Below, piece by piece: positions 13,043 to 24,800 of a stretch of DNA of 64,000 nt. Below the pieces are notes generated by a model. That model searched no databases. It had not been told where the DNA came from and was given only the letters and a program-made list of their open reading frames with translations. The position numbers and the translations under genes are program-made. The first letter of the stretch is position 1. Each line of letters starts with the position of its first letter. The stretch is from a virus, in the IMG/VR virus record IMGVR_UViG_3300032116_000064, positions 1 to 64,000 of that record. One strand, written 5' to 3'.

Positions 13043-15133
13043 ATGAGCGATGACATGATAACTTGGTCAGATGATAACTTTTCTAGCAAATCTAATGCTA
13101 TGGAAAGATTGTCTGACAATATCGATGCCTATTCTGGCTTAAATAAGTCTTCCGCCAGTAGCGCGTACAGAACTTTCATAGATATTGAACCAAATAGATC
13201 AGTTAGACCCGGTTTTAATAAGACCGATTATTATGCGTTTAGACAGACAGAATCTGTTCCAAATCAACAAAGACGCATTATAAAAATGTGCATGGATGCT
13301 TATGATAAAGTCGGTATCATTAGAAATATTATTGATCTTATGGGCGATTTTGGTAGCCAAGGCATAAGCATCGTTCATCCTAACAAAACTGTTGAAAAAT
13401 TTTATCAGCAATGGTTTAAGAGTGTAAATGGAAAAGAGAGATCAGAAAGATTCCTAAATAATCTATACAAAACTGGTAATGTCATTATGTATAGAAGCTA
13501 TGCTAATATAACATCAGATCTTGAAAAATACATGAAGTCATTAGCAAAAGATATTAGGGTAGAAGTTCCTAATATGAAGCAAAATCAAATACCGTGGAGA
13601 TATAATTTTTTTAGCCCATTGACGGTGGAACTCAAGGATGGAAAGTTATCATTGTTCATGGGTATTTCCAATTATACTTTGAATGCTGGAACATTTTTAG
13701 ATACCTTTGCTGGTGGCACAATACCAAACGATGTTCTTGATAGTTTGCCCGTTGATATTAAAAAAGCACTTCTAAATAAGGAAAAAAGAATTCCCTTAGA
13801 TTCTGAAAGATTATGCGTATTCCATTACAAAAAAGACGATTGGCAAATGTGGGCCAATCCAATGATCTACGCTATTCTAGATGATATTATTATGCTAGAA
13901 AAGATGAGATTAGCAGATATGTCAGCCTTAGATGGTGCTATATCTAACATACGTTTATGGACACTTGGAAATCTTGAGCATAAGATTTTGCCAAATAAAA
14001 CTGCAATTAACAAATTAAGAGATATTCTAGCCAGTAATGTTGGTGGTGGCACAATGGAACTTGTTTGGGGGCCAGAATTAAGTTTCAAAGAATCCAGTAG
14101 CGAAGTATACAAATTTCTAGGCTCTGAAAAGTATACCGCTGTACTAAATAGTATTTATGCTGGATTAGGTGTTCCACCAACGTTAACTGGTATGGCAAGC
14201 AATGGAGGTGGATTTACTAATAACTTCATATCCCTAAAGACATTAGTAGAAAGACTTCAATACGGTAGAGATCAGTTAATTCGATTTTGGGAAAAAGAAA
14301 TAGAGATGGTCAGACAAGCGATGGGATTTAGATATAAAGCATATATTCAATTTGATCAGATGACATTATCTGATGAAGCGGCAGAAAAAGCATTACTATT
14401 ACAGCTTGTTGATAGAGATATTATTAGTCAAGAAACTGTTCTTGAAAGATTTAAGGAGATTCCTCAAATCGAAAAGATCAGATTACAAAGAGAATTTGAA
14501 GATAGACAAGGCGAAGATACGCCCGATAAGGCTGGCCCATTTCATAACGCTAATCATAAAATGGATTTGGAAAAGATTGCTTTACAAGCAGGAAAAGTCA
14601 ATCCACAAGATGTTGGTTTAAAAACCAGTGTTCCAAAAGATATCTTAATGCCAAAGCCACCAACTCCCGGCGGCGGTTTACCCAACTCTCCAAAGCCTAG
14701 CAATCCAAATGGAAGGCCAGTTTTGAAAAAAGATAGCGGCCCAAGAAAACAAAGAACAGAAACTCCACGAAGTAAACCGGGAGTTGCAGAATTCATTTAT
14801 TGGGCTGAAGAAAGTTGGAATGAAATTTCGGATGTTCTGACTGATGCGTACCTAAATTCTAAATCTAAAAAGAATTTGAGACAACTCACAAAGTCGGAAG
14901 TAAAAGAGCTTGAAAAATTAAAAGTCGATGTTCTTACCAATTTGGATATCATGTCTGATGTAAGTGCCACTACAATAAGAGATATTTTATCAGACAATAG
15001 AAGAACCCCGTTAGCCTTTGCTAGCATTCTTAATGAAGAGAATATTAATCCAGAGTCTATGAACATAGATAAGTATAGAATGCGCGTCATAAGTTTATAT
15101 ATCCAAACACAATTAGCAGAAATGGAAGAATAA
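13043..15133 (+). CDS. Portal protein (696 aa)
   Basis: It forms the dodecameric ring at one capsid vertex, bound by TerL during packaging and by the neck afterwards. Support comes from its place straight after terL. Typical portal features are NIIDLMGDFGSQGI near residue 100, the GLGVPPTLTG turn and a long NFISLKTLVERLQYGRDQL helix leading to the stem (about 375-430). A proline- and glycine-rich linker (about 535-570) and a charged C-terminal extension are longer than in many portals. The ribosome site AAGGA precedes the ATG. The gap upstream has a tandem ATTCCAATTA repeat of no clear role. Confidence 0.88.
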   Translation: MSDDMITWSDDNFSSKSNAMERLSDNIDAYSGLNKSSASSAYRTFIDIEPNRSVRPGFNKTDYYAFRQTESVPNQQRRIIKMCMDAYDKVGIIRNIIDLMGDFGSQGISIVHPNKTVEKFYQQWFKSVNGKERSERFLNNLYKTGNVIMYRSYANITSDLEKYMKSLAKDIRVEVPNMKQNQIPWRYNFFSPLTVELKDGKLSLFMGISNYTLNAGTFLDTFAGGTIPNDVLDSLPVDIKKALLNKEKRIPLDSERLCVFHYKKDDWQMWANPMIYAILDDIIMLEKMRLADMSALDGAISNIRLWTLGNLEHKILPNKTAINKLRDILASNVGGGTMELVWGPELSFKESSSEVYKFLGSEKYTAVLNSIYAGLGVPPTLTGMASNGGGFTNNFISLKTLVERLQYGRDQLIRFWEKEIEMVRQAMGFRYKAYIQFDQMTLSDEAAEKALLLQLVDRDIISQETVLERFKEIPQIEKIRLQREFEDRQGEDTPDKAGPFHNANHKMDLEKIALQAGKVNPQDVGLKTSVPKDILMPKPPTPGGGLPNSPKPSNPNGRPVLKKDSGPRKQRTETPRSKPGVAEFIYWAEESWNEISDVLTDAYLNSKSKKNLRQLTKSEVKELEKLKVDVLTNLDIMSDVSATTIRDILSDNRRTPLAFASILNEENINPESMNIDKYRMRVISLYIQTQLAEMEE

Positions 15134-15134
15134 A

Positions 15135-15530
15135 ATGGCAGCAGCTAAGTATGATTTTAATATTGAGCAGGGGTCTTCATACACACTAACTTTTATCTAC
15201 AAGAATAGTGAAGGCACTCCAATTAATATAACCAACTGGTGTGCTAGAATGCTATTGACTACTAGCGATAATCAAACAATAACTTATTCAACTGGTAATG
15301 CTAACTCTGATTATAAGATGACATTAGATGGAGTAAATGGAAAAATTGTATTGATGATTCCAGCAACTGCTACTAATAATTTCACATTTAAAAGTGCCAA
15401 GTATGATCTTGAATTAGAATCTAATGATGTTTTTTATACTCAAGGTGGAACATATGTTACCAGAGTACTTTTTGGTACTATAGCTGTAATAAAGAGAAAT
15501 AGCAAAAATTCTACCAACATGGAGTGCTAA
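15135..15530 (+). CDS. Small beta-sandwich virion protein (131 aa)
   Basis: It begins MAAAKYDFNIEQGSSYTLTF and continues with INITNWCARMLLTT. This is the 'EQGssxtlxfxykdxxGxPidltgw' pattern of a small domain found at the N-terminus of baseplate or fibre proteins (BppU-N-like). The whole protein is one such domain of alternating strands. It starts one base after the portal stop and abuts the large fibre gene. It is likely an adaptor or accessory of that fibre. No enzyme motif is present. Confidence 0.65.
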   Translation: MAAAKYDFNIEQGSSYTLTFIYKNSEGTPINITNWCARMLLTTSDNQTITYSTGNANSDYKMTLDGVNGKIVLMIPATATNNFTFKSAKYDLELESNDVFYTQGGTYVTRVLFGTIAVIKRNSKNSTNMEC

Positions 15531-18500
15531 ATGAGCAACTATACCATAGAAGTTACTGAAAATATTGTTAATCTTGATGTTCTTCAAGATCACGATGTCA
15601 TTATAGAGATAACATCTTCAGATAACTTTATTACATTTGATACGCCTAGTGGCTATCCCATATTAGCAACAAGCGGCATATTACCTGTAGATAGAGTGGC
15701 AAGTGGATATCCAATAAGTAATCTCTTGGATGGTAGCGCTATAGTTAGAACCAGTGGTAATCAAGATGTCAGTGGAATAAAAACTTTTTACGGCGATTCT
15801 ATTTTTGTTGGCAATGTAACATCGTCAGGATCTTATTCAATCAAATCTCAACCGGGAAGTACCTCTGCTACACAGTTTCCAGTATTTCTTTCTGACCCAT
15901 CTTCTTCATCAAAAGTTATTTATACTAGAACACCATCTCAAATTAGATCAGATTTAGGTATAAGTGATGTTCAAAACATTGCGTTATCTGGAATTACATT
16001 TACTGCTGGTAGCGGCTTAGTTGGTGGAGGAGCTTTATCTTCTAGTAGAAGTTTTGATATTGGCCAAGGGGACGGATTAACTGTTAGTGCTGATAGTATT
16101 TCTATAGATTCTACGGTTGTTCGATCTAGTAATGTAGATCAAGTTGTAAGCGGTATTAAGACATTTAGCGGAAGTGGACTAGTAATAACTTCTCCATCTG
16201 GAACTTACAAAAAAAATATTGCTTTAAGAGGTTCATCTGGACTTATTTCAAATAATGTCATTACTATCGCTCCCGTAAGTACTATCTATACAAATAGAAC
16301 ATACTATTTGCCAGAGGCTGGTGCTGATGCAGATTTTGTTATGACTGCTGGAGGGCAAGTTATAACTGGCCCCAAAACATTTACAAATACATTAGTATTT
16401 AACAGTGGATCGTTTCAATCATTAAAAGTAGGATCTACTGATGTTGCATTGAATGGTCATACTCACACATCGTCTAACATAACTGACTTTAATACTTCTG
16501 TTGATTCTAGAATAACTAATGCGAACCTACAACCAAGTGGTAATTATAGCGTTGTTGGCCATACCCACACATCAAGCAATATAACAGACTTCAATAGCAG
16601 TGTGAGCGGTCTACTTCCAGTTAAGAATATTGTTGGTACTAACTACGTAACTATTTCTTCAACAACTGGAAATTATACAATATCAGTAACTGGTCTTCAG
16701 CCATCCGGTAGTTATGCGTCTAGTTCACATACTCATACTAGTTCTGATATTACAAATTTTAATGCTAGTGTTAGTGGACTAGTAAGTGGTATATATGCTC
16801 CACTGTTTAGTCCATCATTTTCTGGAGTTCCACTAGTTCCTACAGCTAGTGCTGGAACAAATACTCAACAAATTGCTAACACATCATTCGTCAGAACTGA
16901 AATAAGTAATCTAGTTGCATCTGCCCCAAGTACATTAGATACTCTTAATGAATTAGCAACTGCTCTTGGTAACGACGCCAATTTTTCTACCACTGTAACT
17001 AACAATCTTGCTAGTAAAGCTAGTCTTAGTGGAGCAATTTTTACAGGTAGTATTAGCGGTCCCAGTGGAAACTTTACTTCGTTAAAAGTCAATGGTGTGG
17101 ATGTTAGTGCTAGTGGTCATACTCATACAGCATCAAACATAACGGATTTCAACAGTGCTGTAAGTGGTTTAATTCCTACTTTTAGTACAGAGTTAGACGT
17201 TTATGTTAAGAATACTACTGGTGGAAATCTATATAAAGGACAAGTTGTATATATAAATGGAGCGCAAGGCGATCATCCAACTATTACATTAGCTATGGCA
17301 TCTAGTGAGATGACATCTAGCAAGACTCTTGGATTATTGAAACAAGATCTTCTTGTTAATGAGTTTGGATATGTTGTTAGCGAAGGAGCGTTAGATGGAA
17401 TTGATACTAGTAGTGCCAATGCTGCTGGAGATACTATGTGGCTATCTCCCACAGTCTCTGGTGGAATTGTTTATGGTTTGAGCAACAAGCCATCTGCCCC
17501 TAATCATATGGTATTCCTTGGCTATGTTTTGCGAAAGCAACTCAATAACGGTAAGGTATACGTCAAAGTTCAGAACGGGTATGAGCTAGAAGAACTTCAT
17601 AATGTTGCTATTAGCGGTGTTACTAATGGTCAATTTTTACAATATAATAGTTCTAGTGGTCTTTGGATGCCATCTAGCAGTGGTAATTTCTCATCACTAA
17701 GCGTAAATAGTACCGGCGTTAGCGTCAACGGTCACACTCATACATCAAGTAACATTACGGATTTTAATAGTAGTGTTAGTGGGTTGCTAACACCTTATCA
17801 GCTAACTTTAACGAATCCCGTTACTGGTACTGGTACTACAAACTATCATACAAAATGGGTAAGTAGTAGTGGTATAGGAAATAGTTTAATTTTTGATAAT
17901 GGAACTAATGTTGGTATTGGAACTGTTACCCCTTCATCGCTCTTGCATATTGAGGGTTCGGTTAGATTCAAAGAAAATACTTATCATACTTTAGCAACAA
18001 AACCACTTTTTGGCGGTAATGGAAGTACACTTAATTATTTGTACTCAGCAAACACAGCTTTAATAATTAGGAATTCTTCAGATAGTACTGACTTAGTTAG
18101 AATAAATGACGATGGTAGAGTTGGCATAGGAATAAGTCCAACATCTCAACTTCATGTTATAGGTACTGGATTATTTACTAGTGGTATTATTGTAGGTAAT
18201 AATAGTAATAATAGCTACATTTATGGTGCTATAAATCCTATTACTAATAATATACGATTTAATAATGGTGGTGGAGACAGAATAGACTTTAATTCTTCTC
18301 AATTATTTTATGTTGGAACATCTTATTTTCAAGGTAATAATTATGTAACAAGAGTTGGAGAAACTACCTCCACAGCCACTCAAAAAGATTCTTATCAGTT
18401 AGTGTTTCAAAATGCTTTGTGGGACGGTGCTGCTAGTCAATATTCAGTTAGTACTATAACTTCTATTGCTTCCACAAGTCAAAATTTGATGTCACGATTA

Positions 18501-19766
18501 GCGTTTAGGACTCACAATAGTAGTAATAACACTCAAGTTGAGAGAATGTGCATCACTAGTAGTGGTGGATATGTCGGAATAGGAACCTCTTCACCTTCTT
18601 ACCAAATAGACGTTTCTGGATCTGGCAACTTTACCTTTGCTGGAAATTCTATAATTATTGATCCTTCTGGTAAAAGTATAAATTCATCTGCAACTGACAT
18701 ATTCATCAAAGCTAATAATAAAACAGTCTTTAGGGGATTAGATGCCGCAGCATGGACAGACAATGTAAATACAACTTACTTTCAAGTTGGAACATTTAAT
18801 GCTAATTGCGCTTTTGCTTCCCAAAGTGCTAATCCATTCACAAGATTAGGATTTTCTGCTGCTAATTTTCATTTTACTCCTAATTACATCAATACTGTAG
18901 CTGCTCCAACGGCTATGTTCCAAGTTGATGGAGCATCTACAATTGGAAATTTAGTTGTCACTTCTGCTGGTAGCGTTGGAGTTGGAACAACAAGTCCAAG
19001 TACTCAATTACATGTTGTTGGTACTGGAATATTTGATAACCTAGCTATAGGAACTACGGGAACATCTGTAGGAGCAACGTCCTATAAATTATTAGTAGAT
19101 GGAGATGTGAGTATTGGAAGTGGAAATGCTAATAGATCATTAACAATCTATGGAAATCATGTTTCCGCAAAACGAACAGTAATAAAAAATGTTAATGGTG
19201 ATTCATTTTTAAGTTTTGCTGTAGGCAGTCAAAATCTTAGCCTCGGAGAAACTGGAGGATTAAGATTCAATAACATTAATTATTATGCTGGATCATCGAC
19301 TGCTGGATTACATAGATTTTTTGTTTCTAATGATACCACTCCAGAAGTTGTTATTGGTAGTGGCTCATTAGGAATTGGAACCACCACTCCAAGTGGACAA
19401 TTACATGTTGTTGGAACTGGTTTATTTACTAATATTGACATCAACGGATCAGTACTTGCTGGGTCTGCATCATTAACAGTAAATGGTGGGATTTTGACTC
19501 AAGGAGCATTTGTACGAACATCTATATTTAGTCTTTATGGTGACAACAATACAAAAATATATAAGCCAGATGGTTCTACCTTGGGTTATAGTGTAAGTAG
19601 CTCTACCTATAAACACTCTTTTGGGTATGATCTTACTGGAAATCATAATTCATGGGCTACTATTAGCTCTAGCGGCTTGACTATTGGGAGTAGTACACTG
19701 TCAAGCTCCAATCTACCCAGTATAATAAATAACACAAATCTATATTTATGGTCAAATTTTAACTAA
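15531..19766 (+). CDS. Large fibre protein with HTHTSSNITDFN repeats (1411 aa)
   Basis: A long repetitive virion fibre. Residues about 300-755 contain five copies of a GHTHTSSNITDFNSSVSGLL-like unit, a repeat common in phage tail fibres. From about 790 onward, five units of the form GIGTxxPSxQLHVxGTGxF recur, another classic fibre repeat that likely trimerises. 'SGIKTFSG' and 'GSGLVGGG' segments lie in the N-terminal third. The C-terminus shows no intramolecular chaperone (S74) motif. It follows directly on the small adaptor protein. Because it lies between portal and scaffold genes, it could be a head-attached fibre rather than a tail fibre. Confidence 0.85.
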   Translation: MSNYTIEVTENIVNLDVLQDHDVIIEITSSDNFITFDTPSGYPILATSGILPVDRVASGYPISNLLDGSAIVRTSGNQDVSGIKTFYGDSIFVGNVTSSGSYSIKSQPGSTSATQFPVFLSDPSSSSKVIYTRTPSQIRSDLGISDVQNIALSGITFTAGSGLVGGGALSSSRSFDIGQGDGLTVSADSISIDSTVVRSSNVDQVVSGIKTFSGSGLVITSPSGTYKKNIALRGSSGLISNNVITIAPVSTIYTNRTYYLPEAGADADFVMTAGGQVITGPKTFTNTLVFNSGSFQSLKVGSTDVALNGHTHTSSNITDFNTSVDSRITNANLQPSGNYSVVGHTHTSSNITDFNSSVSGLLPVKNIVGTNYVTISSTTGNYTISVTGLQPSGSYASSSHTHTSSDITNFNASVSGLVSGIYAPLFSPSFSGVPLVPTASAGTNTQQIANTSFVRTEISNLVASAPSTLDTLNELATALGNDANFSTTVTNNLASKASLSGAIFTGSISGPSGNFTSLKVNGVDVSASGHTHTASNITDFNSAVSGLIPTFSTELDVYVKNTTGGNLYKGQVVYINGAQGDHPTITLAMASSEMTSSKTLGLLKQDLLVNEFGYVVSEGALDGIDTSSANAAGDTMWLSPTVSGGIVYGLSNKPSAPNHMVFLGYVLRKQLNNGKVYVKVQNGYELEELHNVAISGVTNGQFLQYNSSSGLWMPSSSGNFSSLSVNSTGVSVNGHTHTSSNITDFNSSVSGLLTPYQLTLTNPVTGTGTTNYHTKWVSSSGIGNSLIFDNGTNVGIGTVTPSSLLHIEGSVRFKENTYHTLATKPLFGGNGSTLNYLYSANTALIIRNSSDSTDLVRINDDGRVGIGISPTSQLHVIGTGLFTSGIIVGNNSNNSYIYGAINPITNNIRFNNGGGDRIDFNSSQLFYVGTSYFQGNNYVTRVGETTSTATQKDSYQLVFQNALWDGAASQYSVSTITSIASTSQNLMSRLAFRTHNSSNNTQVERMCITSSGGYVGIGTSSPSYQIDVSGSGNFTFAGNSIIIDPSGKSINSSATDIFIKANNKTVFRGLDAAAWTDNVNTTYFQVGTFNANCAFASQSANPFTRLGFSAANFHFTPNYINTVAAPTAMFQVDGASTIGNLVVTSAGSVGVGTTSPSTQLHVVGTGIFDNLAIGTTGTSVGATSYKLLVDGDVSIGSGNANRSLTIYGNHVSAKRTVIKNVNGDSFLSFAVGSQNLSLGETGGLRFNNINYYAGSSTAGLHRFFVSNDTTPEVVIGSGSLGIGTTTPSGQLHVVGTGLFTNIDINGSVLAGSASLTVNGGILTQGAFVRTSIFSLYGDNNTKIYKPDGSTLGYSVSSSTYKHSFGYDLTGNHNSWATISSSGLTIGSSTLSSSNLPSIINNTNLYLWSNFN

Positions 19767-19776
19767 GAGGTGAAAT

Positions 19777-20157
19777 ATGGCAGTATCCCCACAATTTGCA
19801 GTTACTCCAAGATTATCTATCGTTCAAGCCTCTGGTGCTAATACCGCTACGGATGGTACAGGAACTTTAGCCACATTAATTACAGCTGGTTCTAGTGGAA
19901 CCAAAATATATGAAGTTGTAGTAGATGCGGTATCAACCACAACCGCCGGAATGGTAAGGCTATTTGTTAATGATGGTACTAATAATAGACTATTTGATGA
20001 GTTTAACGTTTCTGCAACAATAGCATCTTCAACAGTGCCAACATTCAGAACATCTAAGAGTTATTCTAACTTAGTACTACCAAGCGGATATGGATTAAGA
20101 GCATCAACACACAACGCTGAAACATTCAACGTATATGCATTTGGAGCAGACTTATGA
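19777..20157 (+). CDS. Small virion-type protein (126 aa)
   Basis: A Ser/Thr/Ala-rich beta protein starting MAVSPQFAVTPRLSIVQASG, with KIYEVVVDAVSTTTAGMVRLF and a C-terminal NVYAFGADL. Proteins of this size and pattern are frequent next to phage fibre genes and are predicted single jelly-roll-like domains. An AAGAGGTGAAAT ribosome site precedes the ATG, and the end overlaps the next start by four bases. The role is inferred only from context: decoration or fibre accessory. Confidence 0.65.
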   Translation: MAVSPQFAVTPRLSIVQASGANTATDGTGTLATLITAGSSGTKIYEVVVDAVSTTTAGMVRLFVNDGTNNRLFDEFNVSATIASSTVPTFRTSKSYSNLVLPSGYGLRASTHNAETFNVYAFGADL

Positions 20158-21395
20158 ATGATGGTATCCTAGGACAGAAGAAACAAAACCTCTTCAATTT
20201 TACTAGTTATCCGACTCTTACTAAAGATGAAAATAACTTTTCATTATCTAATGACGCTAATGTTATACGATTAAGTTCTGATGCTACAAGAAGCATAACG
20301 GGCTTTGTTGCATTACCTAATACTTCTATAACTATCTATAACGTTGGCTCTTATGATATTAGAATAGTGCATCAGTCTGCAAATAGTATTGCACCAAATA
20401 GAGTTATTAGTGCTACTAGCAATGATCTGGTTATCGGACCTAATGACAGTTTAACGTTAGTATATGATAACGTGTCGTTAAGATGGAGAAGCGGTGGTGC
20501 TGTAAAGGTAGACTCTATATCTGGTCAGGCTGGTGTTTATAGTTTTTACAGAAATTCTGGTCCTAGTGATGCTACTTTTGTTAGTGCCGGAAGCTGGACT
20601 TGGAATATTCCTTCTGGCGCAAAATTGATTACTATTGACGCTATTGGTGCTGGTCAAGGTGGAGGTAGTGGTAGAAGAGGTGCTGCTGGAACTGCTAGAG
20701 GTGGTGGCGGTGGTGGTGCTGGTGGTGGCCGAAGTATGTTTACTATTCCAGTTGTTGAACTTGGTGGAAATACTAATCTAACTATCGTAGTAGGTGCTGG
20801 TGGTGCTGGTGCTGCTGCCGTTACTGTTAATGATACTAATGGTAATACTCCTGCTGCTACTTTTGCTACTATTGTTAGAATCACAGCAACATCCAAAGCT
20901 TTAATTTATATCTGGAGAACTAACGGTGCTGGTGGTGGAACAACCACTGGTGGAGCGGCTGGCTATTCAGATTGGACTAATATGTGGGTCGGTAGTCAGG
21001 GCGGTGCTGGAAGTAATAGTTCTACTGCTGCTGGAGGTTCTTTTTCAATTGCTGCGGCGTGTGGTGGTGGTGGTGGTGGCGGTATTGGAGCAAATGATGT
21101 TGCTGGTGCTGGAGGCGGAACAGTAAGCGAAGAAATTGCTAGAGGAGCCGTATCTGTAGCTTTCGGAACTGCTGGCGGCGGTGCTGGTGTTTCTGCCCCA
21201 ACATATATTCCCGGCGGTGCTGGTGGTGGAGGTTCTGGCGGTGGTGGTAATGCTAGCGGTGCTGGTGGAAATGGTGGTAATGGGGCTTTTCCCGGTGGTG
21301 GTGGTGGCGGCGGCGGTGCTAGTTTAAATGGTTTTGCTAGCGGTGCTGGAGGCAACGGTGCTGACGGCTTTGTTAAAATTTATGTATGGTACTAA
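20154..21395 (+). CDS. Glycine-rich adhesin-like fibre protein (413 aa)
   Basis: Residues 1-140 are a beta domain (ITIYNVGSYDIRIVHQS, NDSLTLVYDN) of the type that precedes receptor-binding tips. Residues about 170-413 are extremely rich in glycine, with many GGG, GGGG and GAGG runs separated by short strands. This resembles the polyglycine-II sandwich of T-even gp38 adhesins and other glycine-rich phage tip domains. In those proteins, loops joining the glycine helices vary and define host range. It ends in VKIYVWY, a common fibre C-terminus. The ATGA overlap ties it to the preceding small protein. A receptor-binding role is inferred. Confidence 0.75.
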   Translation: MNDGILGQKKQNLFNFTSYPTLTKDENNFSLSNDANVIRLSSDATRSITGFVALPNTSITIYNVGSYDIRIVHQSANSIAPNRVISATSNDLVIGPNDSLTLVYDNVSLRWRSGGAVKVDSISGQAGVYSFYRNSGPSDATFVSAGSWTWNIPSGAKLITIDAIGAGQGGGSGRRGAAGTARGGGGGGAGGGRSMFTIPVVELGGNTNLTIVVGAGGAGAAAVTVNDTNGNTPAATFATIVRITATSKALIYIWRTNGAGGGTTTGGAAGYSDWTNMWVGSQGGAGSNSSTAAGGSFSIAAACGGGGGGGIGANDVAGAGGGTVSEEIARGAVSVAFGTAGGGAGVSAPTYIPGGAGGGGSGGGGNASGAGGNGGNGAFPGGGGGGGGASLNGFASGAGGNGADGFVKIYVWY

Positions 21396-21397
21396 TT

Positions 21398-21823
21398 ATG
21401 ATACAAATAACAAAAAATACAACATCGATTGCTATTGTTAGACAAGAAGACAATAAAGTATTAACCTTCATAAGAATGGATTATCCAGAAGGATGGGAAC
21501 CAGAAGAAGGTTATTATGCTATTGGAGATGATTTACTTCCAGAAGGTTGGGAGCGAATTCCTCCAGAACCAGAAAAAGTTCCAGATAGCGTGACCGCTAC
21601 ACAAATAAGATTATGGTTAGTAACTCATGGAATAAGTTTACAATCTATTGAATCAGCAATAGACAGTATAGAAGATCAACAAACTAAAGATATCGTTAGA
21701 GTTCAATGGGAATATGCTCCCTATGTTGAACGAAAGCATTTTATGATGGACACCCTTGGCATTGCTCTCGGTTTTTCAACAGAGCAGATAGATAATGCGT
21801 TCATAGAAGCTAGTAAATTATAG
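21398..21823 (+). CDS. Fibre-associated protein with conserved C-terminal helical domain (141 aa)
   Basis: Start at 21398 (MIQITKNTTSIAIV) is chosen because an upstream in-frame ATG lies inside the previous gene. After a short N-domain, residues about 68-141 match a helical block seen in many phage fibre-region proteins. SVTATQIRLWLVTHGIS is followed by IEWEYA-like VQWEYAPYVERKHFMM and LGIALGFSTEQIDNAF. That block often occurs in tail fibre assembly or accessory proteins. It lies directly behind the adhesin-like gene, so a chaperone or cap for it is plausible. No catalytic motif is visible. Confidence 0.7.
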   Translation: MIQITKNTTSIAIVRQEDNKVLTFIRMDYPEGWEPEEGYYAIGDDLLPEGWERIPPEPEKVPDSVTATQIRLWLVTHGISLQSIESAIDSIEDQQTKDIVRVQWEYAPYVERKHFMMDTLGIALGFSTEQIDNAFIEASKL

Positions 21824-21830
21824 AGGACTT

Positions 21831-24800
21831 ATGGCCGGAATAATAACTTCATCGTCGGTTGGATTTAATCCTTTAACAGCTTTTACAACTAATTGCTCAT
21901 TTTGGTTAGACGCTGATGATCTAACCACAATGACGCTTAGTGGATCTAGTGTTACTGAATGGAGAGATAAAGCTAGAAATCTAAGCTTTACTATTGGAAC
22001 TGGATCTGTTGATGGCAATCGTTCTCCTCCAATTTTAAGTATTAGAAATGGAAGGGGTGCTGTTCAGTTTAATGGTACTAATACTATTTTACGAAATGCA
22101 ACCGGTGATCTTACTCCTTTGAACAGGACAATCTTTGTTGTTATTGAAAAGGGGAGCGGATCTGATACTAACGGAGAAGCGGCAGTTAGTTTCTGCCCAA
22201 AGGACAATACTGGATTTGGATATTTTACAACATTTGGTTTTGTTACTGGATATCCCTACAATAGCAAAAGAGTAGATTTGGCTGGTGCTACCGCTAGATG
22301 GTATGAATATACTTTTAATACTGGTGATTTAATTTTGATGAGAAGTCAAAATAAAGATGATACCTATTTAAATGGAACATTTACTGACTCTCAATTATAT
22401 GTTAATAAGACTATAGTCACCAGAACCACTAATATAATAGGTGGTTTTATGACATCATTTACTAAGGGTATAATTCTTGGTGGAACTGATGGTAGATCAG
22501 CAAGTGGATATTATGGAAATTATTTTTCTGGAAAAATTTGTGAAATAATCTGTTTTGATAATATTCTTTCATCACAAGAATCTGAGATTGTAGAAAATTA
22601 CTTGAGTAGAAAGTGGGGGTTGGGATTGTCTGGTAGCGATGATCCAGCACAAGATATAGCCTCTATTTCTATTCCACGATACTCTATTGATACTTATCCA
22701 GTAAATATTGATCAATTTATTCAAGATATAGCGTCACCGAATAATATTTCTGGTTGTCAACTATGGTTAGACGGAAGTGATCTCTCTAGCATTTCTTTAT
22801 CTGGTGTTTATGCAACTCAATGGAATGATAAGAGCGGATATAATAGACATATGGTTGAACAATCTACTAGTGCGCCCACATTGCAAGCTAGTGGCCTCAG
22901 TAATAAAAATGTTATTAATTTTTCTGCTACAGCTAAAATGTCTATTCCAAATAGTAGTGGATCATTTAACTTTCTACACAATACAACTGGTGGCACAATT
23001 ATATATGTGGTAAAGCCATTTGCTATTGATAACAATGCACAGTATGGCAGGTTTTTGCATAATGATGATAATGCAAGTAATAATATTGGTTTTAATATCT
23101 TTTTTGATGATAGACCGGCTACTTTAGGCACTAGCAATAGTTTAAGAGGCGGTATAACTAGAGGAGTTGGTGGTACTAGTACGGCAGATTATTTGGTAAA
23201 TAATGTAATACCAGAAATGAATAAATTTGTCTTACAGTCTGTCATGTTTAATAGCAATGAAGCAGTTGCTAGAAATCGAATAAAGACATTTACTAATAGC
23301 AAACAAAATGCTGGTTCAAATTCATCTACCAACGCTCCATCGTCTTCCCTAACCTCAACTATTAACCTTACTTTAGGATCGGCAAATTCTGATAGTTTTA
23401 CAGGACAACTTGCAGAGTTAATAATATATTCTGGTTCTTTATCTACTTATGACTTGTTAAGAGTAGAAAGATACTTAGCAAAAAAGTGGGCAACTCAAAC
23501 AAACTCTTCTTGTAAGTTGTGGGCTGATTGTAGTGATCTATCTACTTTAAAACAAAATAGTGATGGCACAGGAGCAGTAATATCATCTGGAGATCCGGTT
23601 GGTTATATTTTAGACAAGAGTGGTAATGGAAATCATCTTATTCAGCCAACAGCTTCCTCAAAACCATTTCTTGATACTACTACATTTAATGGCTTACCTT
23701 CTGCTAATTTTGAAGCCCCTCAATTTATGTATAGTGACTCACTGACTATTTTAAATGGCAGCGATAAGCCCGCTACTGTTATCATGGTTTGCAAGCCCAA
23801 ACGATTTGTTGTGAATGGGAGTATATTTGCTTTTACTAGATATGATAGTAATATTCCTTATCTTGCTCTTTGGGGGCAAGGTGGAGGTAGGGGAGAAACT
23901 GGATACGTGGACATAAGAACAAGAGCAGATGATTTAACTAATAAGTCAGCAGCTTCAGCTTATACTTCTCAGCTTACTACAGAGCCGGTTATCTTTACTA
24001 TAAAAACAGATGGTTTAAAAGTTCATGCCAGACAAAATGGTTTAATTGTTCTTAATAATTCTGACATAGATGTTACTAACAAAACTCAAAATAGATTTAG
24101 TATTAATGTTAATGCTAACTCTGCGATAGGTTTTCATCAAAATATTACTCTTGGAGAAGTATTAGTATTTGACAGCGCACTAACAGATACTCAAATTTCT
24201 TCGTTAGAAAAATATCTTAGTAAAAAATGGGGCATTGGAATAGAAAGACCAACATCAAGTCATAAAGAAGTAAAAGACTACATTAATAGAGTGTATGCTA
24301 ACGGCGGATTGATTAGTCAAGAAACTATAAATAAAGTTACTGATTTTTGTTACGATATAGATAATGCTGGACTGCGCAACAAAATGTGGAGAACAAACTT
24401 ATTTTGTGGAAACAATCTTAATGCCGCACTTGTTCCACTATACAGAGGTCCAACTCCCGTTGATCAATTCTATGGTAATCCCGTTGATGTTAATTCTGGA
24501 CCATTTACTGGACCAGACTATAACGAAAGGGGCCAGCAAGGCGGATTAAGAAGTGACAGACGAAGTAAATATTTAAATACCGGATTTAGATGTGATACTA
24601 TTCCATATACTGATACCCACTTGTCATTTCATGCTAGACCGCCAAATACCACAGCGATGATAGCTTCTCCAACTGGTATTACTGGATGCTCATTATGGTT
24701 AGATGCTAGTGACGCAACATCAGTTTTACTTAATGGTAGTGCAGTTTCTGGATGGAATGATAAAAGCGGTAACTCCAGACACTTCATTCAAAATTCTGGA

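Noticed and set aside
20654-21355. Minus-strand proline-rich open frames
   Set aside because: They mirror the GGT/GGC glycine codons of the adhesin-like gene and have no start signals.
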